Shown: one piece after another, positions 44,101-53,113 of the stretch
Layout of the letters: the number at the start of each line of letters is the position of its first letter
How positions within the stretch are numbered: the stretch's first letter is position 1
DNA from: Aureisphaera galaxeae
GTDB lineage: Bacteria; Bacteroidota; Bacteroidia; Flavobacteriales; Flavobacteriaceae
Assembly: GCF_028561275.1 (NCBI RefSeq)
Contig: NZ_JAQQTF010000002.1
Location: 62,001-126,000 of the forward strand
Reading direction: 5' to 3'
Length of the DNA stretch: 64,000 nt
Position numbers and translations under genes: made by a program
The notes under the pieces: generated by a model
The model's input: the letters and a program-made list of their open reading frames with translations, nothing else
Database searches by the model: none
Told to the model about the DNA's origin: nothing

Positions 44101-45478
44101 ACCAGGTCAGAATGATGCTCCTTGGATAGAGAATCACCAAACATATATCACCTATCAAATTCCTCCATCTTATTCTAGGAAATCATTACTCACGTATTCA
44201 CAAAGTGTAGAATATCATGATTCGGGTGAAATTTATACGGATTCATATTACACCTATGACGATTTCAATCAAAACTTAGCATCATCCGAAGTGGAGGTTC
44301 ACGATGGAGAATTTCAGATTTCAAAGTTCTACTATCCCTACAGCCCAGAAGTTCAGGGAATGCCAGGGGTGTCGAATCTGTTTCAAGAAAAACAGATGTC
44401 GCAAATGGTACAATCTGAGTCCTTCCGCAACAGTACTAAACTAGGAACCAATAGGTATGGTTTTGCGAATAATACGAGTACTTCCGGTAATACCCGAGTG
44501 GTCGATTCTAAATTCGCCAAAGGGAATAATAGCTTATATGTTAATGGGTTGTATGAAAAATACAATGGCTATGGGAGGTTGCTTCAGTCTCGAAAAGAAG
44601 ACGGCAGTCCCGTGAGTTATATATGGGGTTACGACAACCAGTACGTTGTGGCCAAAGTAGAGAATGCTACTTACGATGATATCGGTTTTATCCAATCCTC
44701 TGTAAACACTCAATCCCAAAATGACAATGATTCCTGTTTAAACGGTGGGGGATGTGCTGAGCAAATTTTGAGAAATACGCTCAATTCATTGCGAACGGAC
44801 CCCAATCTTCAGCATGCACTGATAACTACATACACGTACGATCCATTAGTGGGTGTTACCAGTATTACCGCTCCTAATGGCGATGGTCAATTTTTCTCAT
44901 ACGATTCGCAAAATCGCCTGGAATATGTATACGACAATAATGGCGATTTACTACAGAAGAATGAATACAATATCAACGCTGATCTATTGCTTACCCAAGG
45001 AGAGGATGCTTTGGGATACGGGATTTGTGATCAATCTATTGTCGGCACTGGAAATGGCTTCATTAATGCCAATCAAATAGTGGATCCGCATCATACAAAT
45101 ACCGTGGTATCACAGGAAATCATCAATGAATTGTCCCTTAACGAGACCTTGGTTCATCAGACACAGATTACAAATGGGGATCATGCCTTCGAGCCTTTGC
45201 GCTTATCGATCGCTCAAACCCAAAGTCAATCCATAGGCAATGCGATAACATACATTTATGAGGCCTTTCCTTATGGGGGTTCTGGGAATGTAACATATAG
45301 ATGGAAAATTAAAGGGGAGAAATTTACCCCATATTCTACAGACCCTACTTGGTCGTACAATTTCGATTGTGCTTCGCAATCGGTAAGAGGACTAGAGGTA
45401 ATATGCGAAGTAAAGGATACCAGTTTAGAGCATACGCAAAGATCCTCCCTGCGTCATATCACTCTTTGCGAAAACTGA
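41171..45478 (+). CDS. Large secreted RHS/YD-type protein, first of a pair
   Basis: The ATG at 41171 starts a signal peptide (MNKRIVSIFGFLVFLCYSQTAFSQ); 1435 residues. The N-terminal 100 residues (NPYNGKVNFSIPFYAITLEDLTIPIQLTYDSGGI) and the long beta-rich body match the first, large partner seen next to DUF6443/RHS genes in Bacteroidota. YD-like repeats appear late (TYTYDPLVGVTSITAPNGDG, FFSYDSQNRLEYVYDNNGDLL). The last 150 residues look like an Ig-like domain. No sorting domain typical of T9SS is seen. It is followed after 52 bp by the second RHS protein, and is probably its shell or delivery partner. Confidence 0.75.
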   Translation: MNKRIVSIFGFLVFLCYSQTAFSQEINDVAYIKENIPKSPEASSLGNYGEISNNPYNGKVNFSIPFYAITLEDLTIPIQLTYDSGGIRANSEASWVGMNWSLSANAVITREIYGNDDLNENEVINGGSSEISARVFTDIEVIEPSESSPYVPLADIIRVHTAYGNGGSWTAPHLHPDTQPDIYQVSLFGTDYKFILNKRIGGSNIITGHVLNNNYAVIEYDLINQSFTIEDDRGYTFIFTTKDYAASISSSRSSEPDHATSNVKEETISGLKDDNNQSDNTSVTGWLINKIITPTQRTVDFFYQEGAHFTYPLYSGTVGFEEAYTNHSGDHIAKTYDENDTEFTANMSIIHSNYLTKIEGDFGELIFNSVDDRKDLLNGNDLKAIFPGTFNPVFVFYTKTSGTNAINERHGADSPAYNLKSRRLASLSLKDYNGNEVKTMNFNQSYYNDHKLNMSDEAKFLRLKLDAVTMFDKAYSFTYASPNSLPEKGTLDTDFWGFYNGAGNNSNVPSIGRFGVSQTQNELPGNFNLGHIYYKLNGADRGANFTFGNKGNLTKINYPTGGYTELTYEANTALVDAPLPYVVTEYFQGNDSDVMRWTNLSDENKYKFNYQYLKNAADPLYNFFNNRFDINNANIIETPLSNNQVFTVTHTSFVEGSGDLYLINWGANPEDWYDVEKIYIENVIDPTIRYPLFYYGDWLGLEPSSGNSQPGDATVIIPPGEYRLRIPVTPIGAPNVYINPASYTLYEFDIDPNDPNFPTLVEAFEVGGARIKSITNFGNQSEFINKKSFHYELPQTSEAVSSSGKLMNDIIYHTKGIGFHSYNPVYPGPANNIVGVSIASNPTIRMDPSAQGSHVGYSYVSESALDKDDNILSKIDRSYFNEPSKYLKDTFSLLYWYNPYAGGNEHETEIEVRNAHLLGMHPKNSYAHINGSVINEFYYDCSNVLQKSIFNEYTSLGINPKDQLFANFWSDTYEAPEPGQNDAPWIENHQTYITYQIPPSYSRKSLLTYSQSVEYHDSGEIYTDSYYTYDDFNQNLASSEVEVHDGEFQISKFYYPYSPEVQGMPGVSNLFQEKQMSQMVQSESFRNSTKLGTNRYGFANNTSTSGNTRVVDSKFAKGNNSLYVNGLYEKYNGYGRLLQSRKEDGSPVSYIWGYDNQYVVAKVENATYDDIGFIQSSVNTQSQNDNDSCLNGGGCAEQILRNTLNSLRTDPNLQHALITTYTYDPLVGVTSITAPNGDGQFFSYDSQNRLEYVYDNNGDLLQKNEYNINADLLLTQGEDALGYGICDQSIVGTGNGFINANQIVDPHHTNTVVSQEIINELSLNETLVHQTQITNGDHAFEPLRLSIAQTQSQSIGNAITYIYEAFPYGGSGNVTYRWKIKGEKFTPYSTDPTWSYNFDCASQSVRGLEVICEVKDTSLEHTQRSSLRHITLCEN

Positions 45479-45530
45479 TGCCTATAGAAACGTTTGTCTT
45501 AAATTTTTGTAACCACAGAATCAAATTATT

Positions 45531-48500
45531 ATGAAATATATAATCGTAACTCTTTTTCTTTCAGTTTCGTTTTTGTCCCTGGCGCAAACCAGCGACGAAA
45601 ACTATGTAAAGAGCACCACGTATCGGGTGGAGACACCCGATGGGAATGTGGCCGATAATTCCAAAATAGAATCAATTACCTATCACGATGGCTTGGGAAG
45701 ACCCAAACAGACCATTGCGTTACGGGAAGGAGGCAACCGACAAGATCTAGTAACCCCAATAACATACGATGCATTGGGAAGGCAGCGTAAGGAGTTTTTG
45801 CCGTATGCCAATCCCAACCTAAACAACGATGGGGCGTGGGTTCCCAATGTTGTTAATCTATTGGCACCTCAGTACCTAAGCAAATTTTCTAGCGATAGTG
45901 ATGGAAGCGGAATGATTAATCCGTATTCTGAATCCGTTTTTGAAAATTCCCCATTAAACAGACTGCAAGAACAAGGGGCTCCTGGCATGGATTGGGTGGT
46001 GGATACTACAGACAATGATCATACTATAAAATATGTATACGATGTAAACTTTGAAGAAAACATCTATAAGTTCGATGTTGACTTTGCCGGGGGCTTAACG
46101 GTGGCTCCCGTACTTGCTTTCGACGGATGGTTTGGAAGTGGCGAATTGTTCGAAACCATTGTTAAAGATGAGAACTGGAAACCGTCCGATGGAAACAATC
46201 GAACTACAGTCGAATTTACAAACCAGTTGGGACAGGTGCTGTTGAAGCGAACTTTCAATTTCGATGGGTATACCCAGCTCATTCTAAATACCTATTATAT
46301 CTATGATGACTTTGGGAATCTTACTTTCGTATTGCCTCCTATGGCATCAAAAGACATCGTGGAGAACAGCAGTATGGCAATTAATGCTGCTCAGATTTTG
46401 GGTGACTTTGCCTACCAGTATAAATATGATGAAAGAAATCGCCTAATTGAGAAGAAATTACCCGGAAAAGGGTGGGAGCATATTGTTTACGATAAACTGG
46501 ATCGGGTGGTATTGACCCAAGATGTCAACCAGAGATCCATGAACAAATGGTTGTTTACGAAGTATGACGATTTCAATAGAGCGATATATACGGGAATATA
46601 TGCGAGCAGCGATTCCCGGTCCGTGTTGCAAGCCGCAGTGAATGCTTCGCAGAACCCTAATGAAACTAGGGCCAGCTCCTTTACAGATTTCGGGGGGGTA
46701 CCCGTGTATTATTCCAATAATGCATTCCCCAATAACACTTCTCAATTGGAAGTACTTACCATCGATTATTTTGACACCTATGACCCTATTCCTTTAGGTG
46801 ATCTTTCGTTGCCCCTTCAGGTGTATGGAGTGGTCCCAGCGGCAAATACCAAGGGACTTCCTACGATTTCAAAAATAAAGGTGTTGGACACCAATCATTG
46901 GATAACAGAGCTAATGGGATATGATGATAAAGGACGCATCATCTATACTGCCAAGCAAAATGAGTTCCTAGAAACCATCGATGTTGTAGAGTCGAGGCTT
47001 GACTTTACGGGAAATGTAGAAACATCTACGACTACCCATGCCAAAGACGGAAACGCTACCATTAGTATAAAGGATTACTTTTCGTACGATCACAGAGGTC
47101 GTTTGCTTACACATTTACAGGAAACAGACAACCGCGCCCTAGAGCTTATTGCTAGTAACCAATATGACGAGTATGGGCAATTGGCCAACAAAAAGGTCGG
47201 AGGTCAACTTTTTGAGTTGGGATATACGGATGAGGTTCATGTCAATGTCTCTCCAACAGGACTCATTTACAAAACAGACCCTACCGATTCGTATAACGCT
47301 GGTCTGGCCACTCAAGGGGTGCTCGATTTTAATGGAGGGGTTCGTTTTATGGTGCCTCATGAAGGACGATACATGCGTTTGGGTTTAAGCGAAAGCAATA
47401 CCAGTCCTGGAGTGGGAGATTTAGACTATTTCATGTACTTCTTTGTAAATGGTAACCAAACACCCATTTTTAGGGGATACGCCAGGAATCCTTCTACAGG
47501 AGGCTTGGATGTTCTGTTTACTACGGTGTATAGTGCCAACGACACCTTTGCGATAGAGTGGGATGGTTTCTATATAAAGTATATCCATAATGACACTGAA
47601 ATTGCCGTCTATTCGCAAATAGTTTCACCCGAATCTTTCGTAGGGGATCTGTCATTCCGGTCTGCCGATTCATCCGTTCAAGACTTCGAATTATACGCTT
47701 CTAGCGATATCACAAAGTTTCTTCAAAAGGTAGATTATAGATACAATATTCGAGGATGGCTTACAGATATTAATAATGTAAATGATCTCATTATAGGAGA
47801 AATTGCTCCTTTAGATCTGTTCAATTTTCGCATTAATTATACTTCTATCGAAGGGGCCTCACTTAGCACGAATAGCACCCCAGATCCCTTTGATCCTTTG
47901 TACAATGGGAACATTGCACAAACCATTTGGAAAACAGCGAATACGGACAATAGCAAGCGAACCTACGCCTATTTATACGATGACCTAAATCGCATTATAA
48001 AAGCTCGGAACAGAACGGGTAACGACTTGGAAGTTGTGGATCCAGAACATACCTATAATCTCTGGGGAGTTAGTTATGATCAAAATGGAAATATAAAGCA
48101 GTTAAAGCGAAGTGGAAAATACACCAGCCAATTATACGATGACCTTTCTTATACCTACAGCGGAAATCAACTGCTGCGGGTGGATGAGAACAGCACAGCT
48201 ACCCACAAGGATCTCTTGTTTAAAGATGACACCTCTCCGCTTGCAAAGTCAGATTACTCGTATGATAGTAATGGAAATATGAAAAGTGATTTGAACAAGG
48301 GGATCGCGACCATTGTTTACAATCATTTAAATCTACCTACTTCCGTACATTTCGACCCAGTCAATCTTGAACCTAGGATAGATTATGTGTATGATGCCAA
48401 TGGGACTAAGATGAGCAAAACACTTGTCGACAACGGTATCATAACTACTCAATATGCGGGAGGTTTTATATATAATGATCAATCGGGGGTGTCAACATTG

Positions 48501-49607
48501 CAGTTCATTACCCAACCAGAGGGATATGTGGCCCCGACTCCAGTGGTCTCCCCAACCGGAGGCGAGACGACCTATTCTCAGTTCAAGTATGCCTATCAAT
48601 ATAAAGACCATTTGGGCAATGTTCGGTTGTCTTATATAGACGACAATACCGATGGAAGTATTGATCCTGCGAACGAAATCATTGAAGAATCGAACTATTT
48701 CCCTTTTGGGTTACGGCATTGGGGGTATAACGACTCCCAAAATGGGCTTGGAAACTCTTTCGCCCAGCAAAGGAAGTTTGGAGGGAAGGAGTTTCAGGAG
48801 GAACTGGACCTAGATTGGTATGATATTGCGGCGCGCAATTATGATCCCGCTTTGGGTAGATGGATGAACATTGATCCATTGGCGGAGGAAATGCGAAGAC
48901 ACAGTCCCTATAATTATGCGTTTGACAACCCTATCTATTTTATGGACCCCGATGGGATGGCGCCCCTTGGGAATATGGCGGCGGATTGGATAAAGAATGG
49001 CGATGGGACTTACACGGCTGAAGCTGGCGATAGTGCAGCTTCTTTAGCTATGGAAGCGGGAATTTCATTGGAGGAGGCAAACGCACTTGTTCAAGGCCAA
49101 CTTGGCGCCAACTACATCGGCAAAGATGGAAAGATTAAATCAAATGTTGAGGTAGGAGATGTTATCGCAATACCAGACCAGGTGGAAGAAGCGGAAATTA
49201 TATCGATAAATCAGAGAGGGATTGAAAAAGCTGTAAATGGAATAAATGCTGATGCACAGTTAATTACAGATCTTTACCAACAAAATGACTCCCTTGATAG
49301 AGTTGCAGAAAAAGCCATTTCACAATTTGAACTTCAACGAGAGGCAGGGGTATTTGAAGGACACCATTCTGACCCCACGATTACTGGAGCCATTTCAGAA
49401 ATTGTCGCGGGTGCTAGAACTGGCTTCGTCGAAATTAAAGTTGCCAAGAGAAAAGCAAGAAATTTGGAGTTAATTGACAGCCTATCCAATGAAATACTTA
49501 AGAAAACAGATGAAATCAATAAAAGAAGAGAAATCATTAACAATCCTAAAATGGTTAATCATAAATCTGTGATTGAACTTCAAAAGAACAAGGATATACA
49601 ACAATGA
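45531..49607 (+). CDS. DUF6443/RHS-repeat protein with variable C-terminal domain
   Basis: 1358 residues with signal peptide (MKYIIVTLFLSVSFLSLAQ). DUF6443 near residue 25-100 (TYRVETPDG, ITYHDGLGRPKQTIALREGG), then RHS/YD repeats, and the RHS core signature near 1095-1140 (LDWYDIAARNYDPALGRWMNIDPLAE ... NPIYFMDPDGM in parts). After the core, about 215 residues differ in character: a LysM-like stretch (TAEAGDSAASLAMEAG ... VGDVIAIPD) and a basic helical tail (about 1240-1358) that I do not recognise. Layout is that of a polymorphic toxin, but no nuclease or other toxin motif and no immunity gene is visible. Function in contact-dependent competition is inferred. Confidence 0.8.
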   Translation: MKYIIVTLFLSVSFLSLAQTSDENYVKSTTYRVETPDGNVADNSKIESITYHDGLGRPKQTIALREGGNRQDLVTPITYDALGRQRKEFLPYANPNLNNDGAWVPNVVNLLAPQYLSKFSSDSDGSGMINPYSESVFENSPLNRLQEQGAPGMDWVVDTTDNDHTIKYVYDVNFEENIYKFDVDFAGGLTVAPVLAFDGWFGSGELFETIVKDENWKPSDGNNRTTVEFTNQLGQVLLKRTFNFDGYTQLILNTYYIYDDFGNLTFVLPPMASKDIVENSSMAINAAQILGDFAYQYKYDERNRLIEKKLPGKGWEHIVYDKLDRVVLTQDVNQRSMNKWLFTKYDDFNRAIYTGIYASSDSRSVLQAAVNASQNPNETRASSFTDFGGVPVYYSNNAFPNNTSQLEVLTIDYFDTYDPIPLGDLSLPLQVYGVVPAANTKGLPTISKIKVLDTNHWITELMGYDDKGRIIYTAKQNEFLETIDVVESRLDFTGNVETSTTTHAKDGNATISIKDYFSYDHRGRLLTHLQETDNRALELIASNQYDEYGQLANKKVGGQLFELGYTDEVHVNVSPTGLIYKTDPTDSYNAGLATQGVLDFNGGVRFMVPHEGRYMRLGLSESNTSPGVGDLDYFMYFFVNGNQTPIFRGYARNPSTGGLDVLFTTVYSANDTFAIEWDGFYIKYIHNDTEIAVYSQIVSPESFVGDLSFRSADSSVQDFELYASSDITKFLQKVDYRYNIRGWLTDINNVNDLIIGEIAPLDLFNFRINYTSIEGASLSTNSTPDPFDPLYNGNIAQTIWKTANTDNSKRTYAYLYDDLNRIIKARNRTGNDLEVVDPEHTYNLWGVSYDQNGNIKQLKRSGKYTSQLYDDLSYTYSGNQLLRVDENSTATHKDLLFKDDTSPLAKSDYSYDSNGNMKSDLNKGIATIVYNHLNLPTSVHFDPVNLEPRIDYVYDANGTKMSKTLVDNGIITTQYAGGFIYNDQSGVSTLQFITQPEGYVAPTPVVSPTGGETTYSQFKYAYQYKDHLGNVRLSYIDDNTDGSIDPANEIIEESNYFPFGLRHWGYNDSQNGLGNSFAQQRKFGGKEFQEELDLDWYDIAARNYDPALGRWMNIDPLAEEMRRHSPYNYAFDNPIYFMDPDGMAPLGNMAADWIKNGDGTYTAEAGDSAASLAMEAGISLEEANALVQGQLGANYIGKDGKIKSNVEVGDVIAIPDQVEEAEIISINQRGIEKAVNGINADAQLITDLYQQNDSLDRVAEKAISQFELQREAGVFEGHHSDPTITGAISEIVAGARTGFVEIKVAKRKARNLELIDSLSNEILKKTDEINKRREIINNPKMVNHKSVIELQKNKDIQQ

Positions 49608-49732
49608 TCACTTAATAGTAGTAGGAAATATTCACTCTAAAATGATCAACATAGGATCAGTAAAGACCTTAATGAATTACTTTCATTTTTTCCGACAAAT
49701 ATTCCAAGGCTAGAAGTATTGACTTTACACAA

Positions 49733-49759
49733 AAAATCCGGCCAAAATGGCCGGATTTT
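49733..49759. terminator. Bidirectional terminator between convergent genes
   Basis: AAAATCCGGCC (49733-49743) and GGCCGGATTTT (49749-49759) form a perfect 11-bp stem with a 5-base loop. Poly-A on the left and T run on the right give U tails in both directions. It ends the RHS transcript (stop 49607) and the minus-strand gene (stop 49776). Confidence 0.85.
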
Positions 49760-49775
49760 AATGCTTTCCGTTGTA

Positions 49776-51863
49776 TCAGCCACCCACCAGCTGCAACAGC
49801 GATTCCTTTGCATGCGAATTGTACGGATCGAATTCCAAAGATTTTTCAAAGGCTTCAATAGCCTCATCATTTCTTCCTTGTTTCTTCAGGCAATCCCCAT
49901 AATAATTGAAGGTGCGATGTGTGTAATAGCCTTGAGGATATAGTTCCATATTCAGTTTAAAAAACTTCATGGCCTCTTCACAATTTTCTTTATCGGAGAG
50001 CTCTAAACCGTATTCATTGATCAAACGTTCCGAAATAGCGTATTCCGAATCTTTATCATACTCTTCCCTAATGAATTCTATAATTTCATCGGTCGATTTA
50101 TGATTGGATAATTCGGAAATACTTTTTCTATTCAACATTAGATTTCTCAATATCCACCAGTAGCGCCAATGCGGGGTGGCACTTCGACTTGAAAAATTAA
50201 GAAGCGTAAGCAGATCAACGGTGGTTTTGTGCACTATGACCACATTTCTTTTTGGAATTACGGTAATGTACTGCCCCATCGCCCCGCTGGCGGTGTATGC
50301 TCCTTCAAAGTCTGGGTTATCATAAAAGCGTTCAAAGGGCCACCACATATAACCATACGACTGCTGCATGGGCGTCGAAACATCCCTTCCATATCTTTTA
50401 TTCACCGTATCGGCTGGGGTTACAGCTGTGGTGATTTTTTTAATCCAATCCTTAGCCACTAGTTGCTCACCTTTCCATGAGCCTTCCTGTAACATGAGTT
50501 GTCCAATTTTTGCCATGTCCCTGGTGGAAAGATGCATGTGATAGGCAGAGTATCTCGACTTCTTTTCATTCACGGTCCTTTTTTGGTTTTCGATATGCCA
50601 ATCTTGAAATCCTAGAGGAATGGCCAATTGCTGTTCTAGTTCCTCATATATTGTATTTCCCGATTTTTCCTCCAAAATATGCCCGGCAACATTGAAATCC
50701 CAGTTGTTATACACAAAGTATTCGCCGGGCTTTACACTTCCTCTTTCCTTTATATTGGGGGTATCATAACCACCATTGGCAGGGATGTGAAATACGCCAG
50801 ATCTGGAGGTTATAATGTGGTCGACAGTGGCCTCTTTTTCTATAGGCAATAAACCATCGTCTTCATCGATGCCCAGATCGCCAATGGATTCATTTAGATC
50901 GATGGTGCCATTGGATACGTATTTGCCGTATAAGATGGCTAGGATACTTTTCCTAACGGATGCGTTATAACTCACTTCGGAAACATCCCCGTATTCGTAT
51001 ACGACCTTTCCGTTTTCTACAACAATCATGCTCGTTGTTTCGGACTCATCCTCGAGATACGCCCCTATTTCATTCAGCTTTTCCGCAGTGAAGCTCGAGT
51101 TTGCCAAAGATTTCTCTTTCTCGAATGATACACCTTCATGGGACGGACTTTTATAGAACCAAGTTTGTGGACTTAAACAGGAAATGGCAGTAGTCATAAG
51201 TGCTATTGCAATTGTGGCTATGATAACTCTCTTGATTCTATACTTTCTGTACATAGAAGCAAGAGCGTCTCGTTTGTGAATGATGAGGTATGCCACCGCC
51301 AAGTTTGGTATCCAGCTTAGCCAGGCGACCATCTGATAGGCTTTCACAAATTCACCGAAAATCAGGATTAGAAGTGGCAACCATAATCGTAAAGTAACCG
51401 CACCGAACGTGCCTGCATAACTATAGATCATAAATTTTCTATGGGCCTCTATATTTCCTTTTCTCACGGTGGTATATCCTAAATAGGTAAGAATGATCCA
51501 AAAGACGGCTCCAATGGAGAATCCTAATTTGGGTGAAAGCCCTCCTGTGGCGTGAAGTGCGATATAGAATCCGGGAATTCCACTTATCAAAACAGAGAGC
51601 ACATAGATTTTTCCGATAGCCCTGTGGAGGTTCATGTATTTCCTTCTTAATTTCTTGCTGAATTGCAACCAACCAATTAATAGGGCAATCCCCCCGAAGG
51701 TAATATGCAAGTAGAAGGTAATCTGATATAAGGCGCTATTGAGTAATTCGGGTGATTTCGATCGTAATAATGCAACCGGTTCGTCGGCCAAAAGGTATTG
51801 TATGGGATAGAAACTAATGACTATACATAAGCCTCCAAAAATGATCCAAGCTAAATTTTTCAT
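49776..51863 (-). CDS. DUF2306 membrane domain, beta-lactamase-type serine hydrolase and TPR fusion
   Basis: The ATG at 51863 (MKNLAWIIFGGLCIV) is preferred over 51905. 695 residues. The first 210 residues are a DUF2306-like membrane part with about six segments (HITFGGIALLIGWLQF, LHRAIGKIYVLSVLISG, AHRKFMIYSYAG). A further hydrophobic helix follows, then a class C beta-lactamase/penicillin-binding-like domain (260-560) with ASVRKSIL (SxxK), YNNWDFN (YxN) and HKT near the end. The last 80 residues have TPR character (RNDEAIEAFEKSLEFDPYNSHAKE). Esterase or peptidase activity outside the membrane is likely; antibiotic resistance is not implied. The triple fusion is uncommon. Confidence 0.82.
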   Translation of the reverse strand: MKNLAWIIFGGLCIVISFYPIQYLLADEPVALLRSKSPELLNSALYQITFYLHITFGGIALLIGWLQFSKKLRRKYMNLHRAIGKIYVLSVLISGIPGFYIALHATGGLSPKLGFSIGAVFWIILTYLGYTTVRKGNIEAHRKFMIYSYAGTFGAVTLRLWLPLLILIFGEFVKAYQMVAWLSWIPNLAVAYLIIHKRDALASMYRKYRIKRVIIATIAIALMTTAISCLSPQTWFYKSPSHEGVSFEKEKSLANSSFTAEKLNEIGAYLEDESETTSMIVVENGKVVYEYGDVSEVSYNASVRKSILAILYGKYVSNGTIDLNESIGDLGIDEDDGLLPIEKEATVDHIITSRSGVFHIPANGGYDTPNIKERGSVKPGEYFVYNNWDFNVAGHILEEKSGNTIYEELEQQLAIPLGFQDWHIENQKRTVNEKKSRYSAYHMHLSTRDMAKIGQLMLQEGSWKGEQLVAKDWIKKITTAVTPADTVNKRYGRDVSTPMQQSYGYMWWPFERFYDNPDFEGAYTASGAMGQYITVIPKRNVVIVHKTTVDLLTLLNFSSRSATPHWRYWWILRNLMLNRKSISELSNHKSTDEIIEFIREEYDKDSEYAISERLINEYGLELSDKENCEEAMKFFKLNMELYPQGYYTHRTFNYYGDCLKKQGRNDEAIEAFEKSLEFDPYNSHAKESLLQLVGG

Positions 51864-52008
51864 TGAGATGTTTTTTTTGATTGATGCTGGTAAAAGTAGC
51901 ATCATCAGAACGTCTCAAAGCCTATTTTTAAAGGGAAGGTATAAAGGCAGCTGTTTTAGGTTGCATTGTATGTTTTTGGTATAAAACAACGTGTTTTAGG
52001 TACGAAAA

Positions 52009-52749
52009 TCACAACGATAATAGCTGCGATTTGTAATTTTTGGAAACAGGGAGTTCCATTTGAGTGAGTGAAATAGTAGTGGAGTCTTTCCAAGATTTGA
52101 AGTGTGCCGGATTTATTAAATGAGAACGGTGTACCTGAAGTAGGAAATCAAAATCGGTTTGCATTTTTTTCAGCGAACTCCGAATTAGTTTCGATTTAAG
52201 TTCATTGTTTTCCACATAGAAGATCTCGACATAATTTTGGGAATTGGAAATACAAATAAGTTCCGATTGTTTAATTTTTAGAACGTCCAATTTATTCTCC
52301 CCTTTGATGGTGATATCGTCTTTAGCTGGCGGAATGAGTTTAATAGAATACCTCCTAATGAAGAAGAGAATAGGAGTTAGAATCAAGAAAACATTGACTA
52401 TAATTTTCAGGAAATATGTAGGGAAATCATAAATCCCCCTAATTATTGGACTTCTATAATAGCCATATGTGATTGTTGTATATAGCACATAAAAAAGCAC
52501 GTAGATGCTCACTTCATAAAGCACTCCCCATCGGTTCAATTTTTGAAAGAGATATTTTTGAAAGAAGCTCACTATGGCATACGAAATAAATCCTATGAGG
52601 CTATATCCAACACTCACCAGTATCCAAACCTTAGTATCCATAGTGCCATGCTCGAAAGGTCTTGAAAAAAAAGAAAAGAGAAAGCTCCAAATACTGATAA
52701 ATATCCCAATAATGAGGTGATGCTTTATAGATGGATTTAGGGTTTTCAT
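52009..52749 (-). CDS. Membrane LytTR-domain transcriptional regulator
   Basis: 246 residues. Four hydrophobic segments in residues 10-130, then a LytTR domain (LKIKQSELICISNSQNYVEIFYV, LLQVHRSHLINPAHFKSW, ELPVSKNYK). No receiver. Same class as the gene at 25969-26841. It lies downstream of no other gene on its strand and is divergent from the TonB receptor gene 364 bp away; control of either neighbour is possible. Confidence 0.85.
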   Translation of the reverse strand: MKTLNPSIKHHLIIGIFISIWSFLFSFFSRPFEHGTMDTKVWILVSVGYSLIGFISYAIVSFFQKYLFQKLNRWGVLYEVSIYVLFYVLYTTITYGYYRSPIIRGIYDFPTYFLKIIVNVFLILTPILFFIRRYSIKLIPPAKDDITIKGENKLDVLKIKQSELICISNSQNYVEIFYVENNELKSKLIRSSLKKMQTDFDFLLQVHRSHLINPAHFKSWKDSTTISLTQMELPVSKNYKSQLLSL

Positions 52750-53113
52750 GTACTTTTTCGTATGAAAATTTAGAAGATTTCGAATGCAAAACTAAGACAT
52801 ATTTTTTTGATAAGAGACTTTCCTCTACCGTGTTGTTGCCCTAACTGAAATTGAACCTTTTCATCATTATTTACAGGCTTCATGAGACCTTCTTTCTTTA
52901 AAATTAGTCATCCATAGTCAAATCTTCAAAGAAGCCTAAAACCATTCTAAGGGATTTTACGTAAGTGTAGAAGAACAATTAAGTTTTCATGTTGTTAAAT
53001 GAGTAGAGAATATCAAAATCTTGTCCTACTTTTGGCCACTTTATTTTTCTATCCATCGAATAGCGTAAAATTTAATTTCACTGTAGTTGGAACATCATTT
53101 TCGATAAAAAACA
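52750..53113. other. 364-bp divergent intergenic region with a -7 promoter element
   Basis: Separates the LytTR regulator (minus) and the TonB receptor gene (plus). TACTTTTG at 53027-53034 matches the TAnnTTTG -7 consensus, 80 bp before the receptor ATG; no TTG occurs at the proper -33 distance. No long repeat or hairpin was seen. Confidence 0.45.

Noticed and set aside
49642-49713. Immunity gene for the RHS protein
   Set aside because: The only plus-strand frame is 23 codons with no coding character.
49776-51863. Antibiotic-resistance beta-lactamase
   Set aside because: The SxxK hydrolase domain is fused to membrane and TPR parts and resembles esterase/peptidase relatives of class C enzymes, not a resistance determinant.
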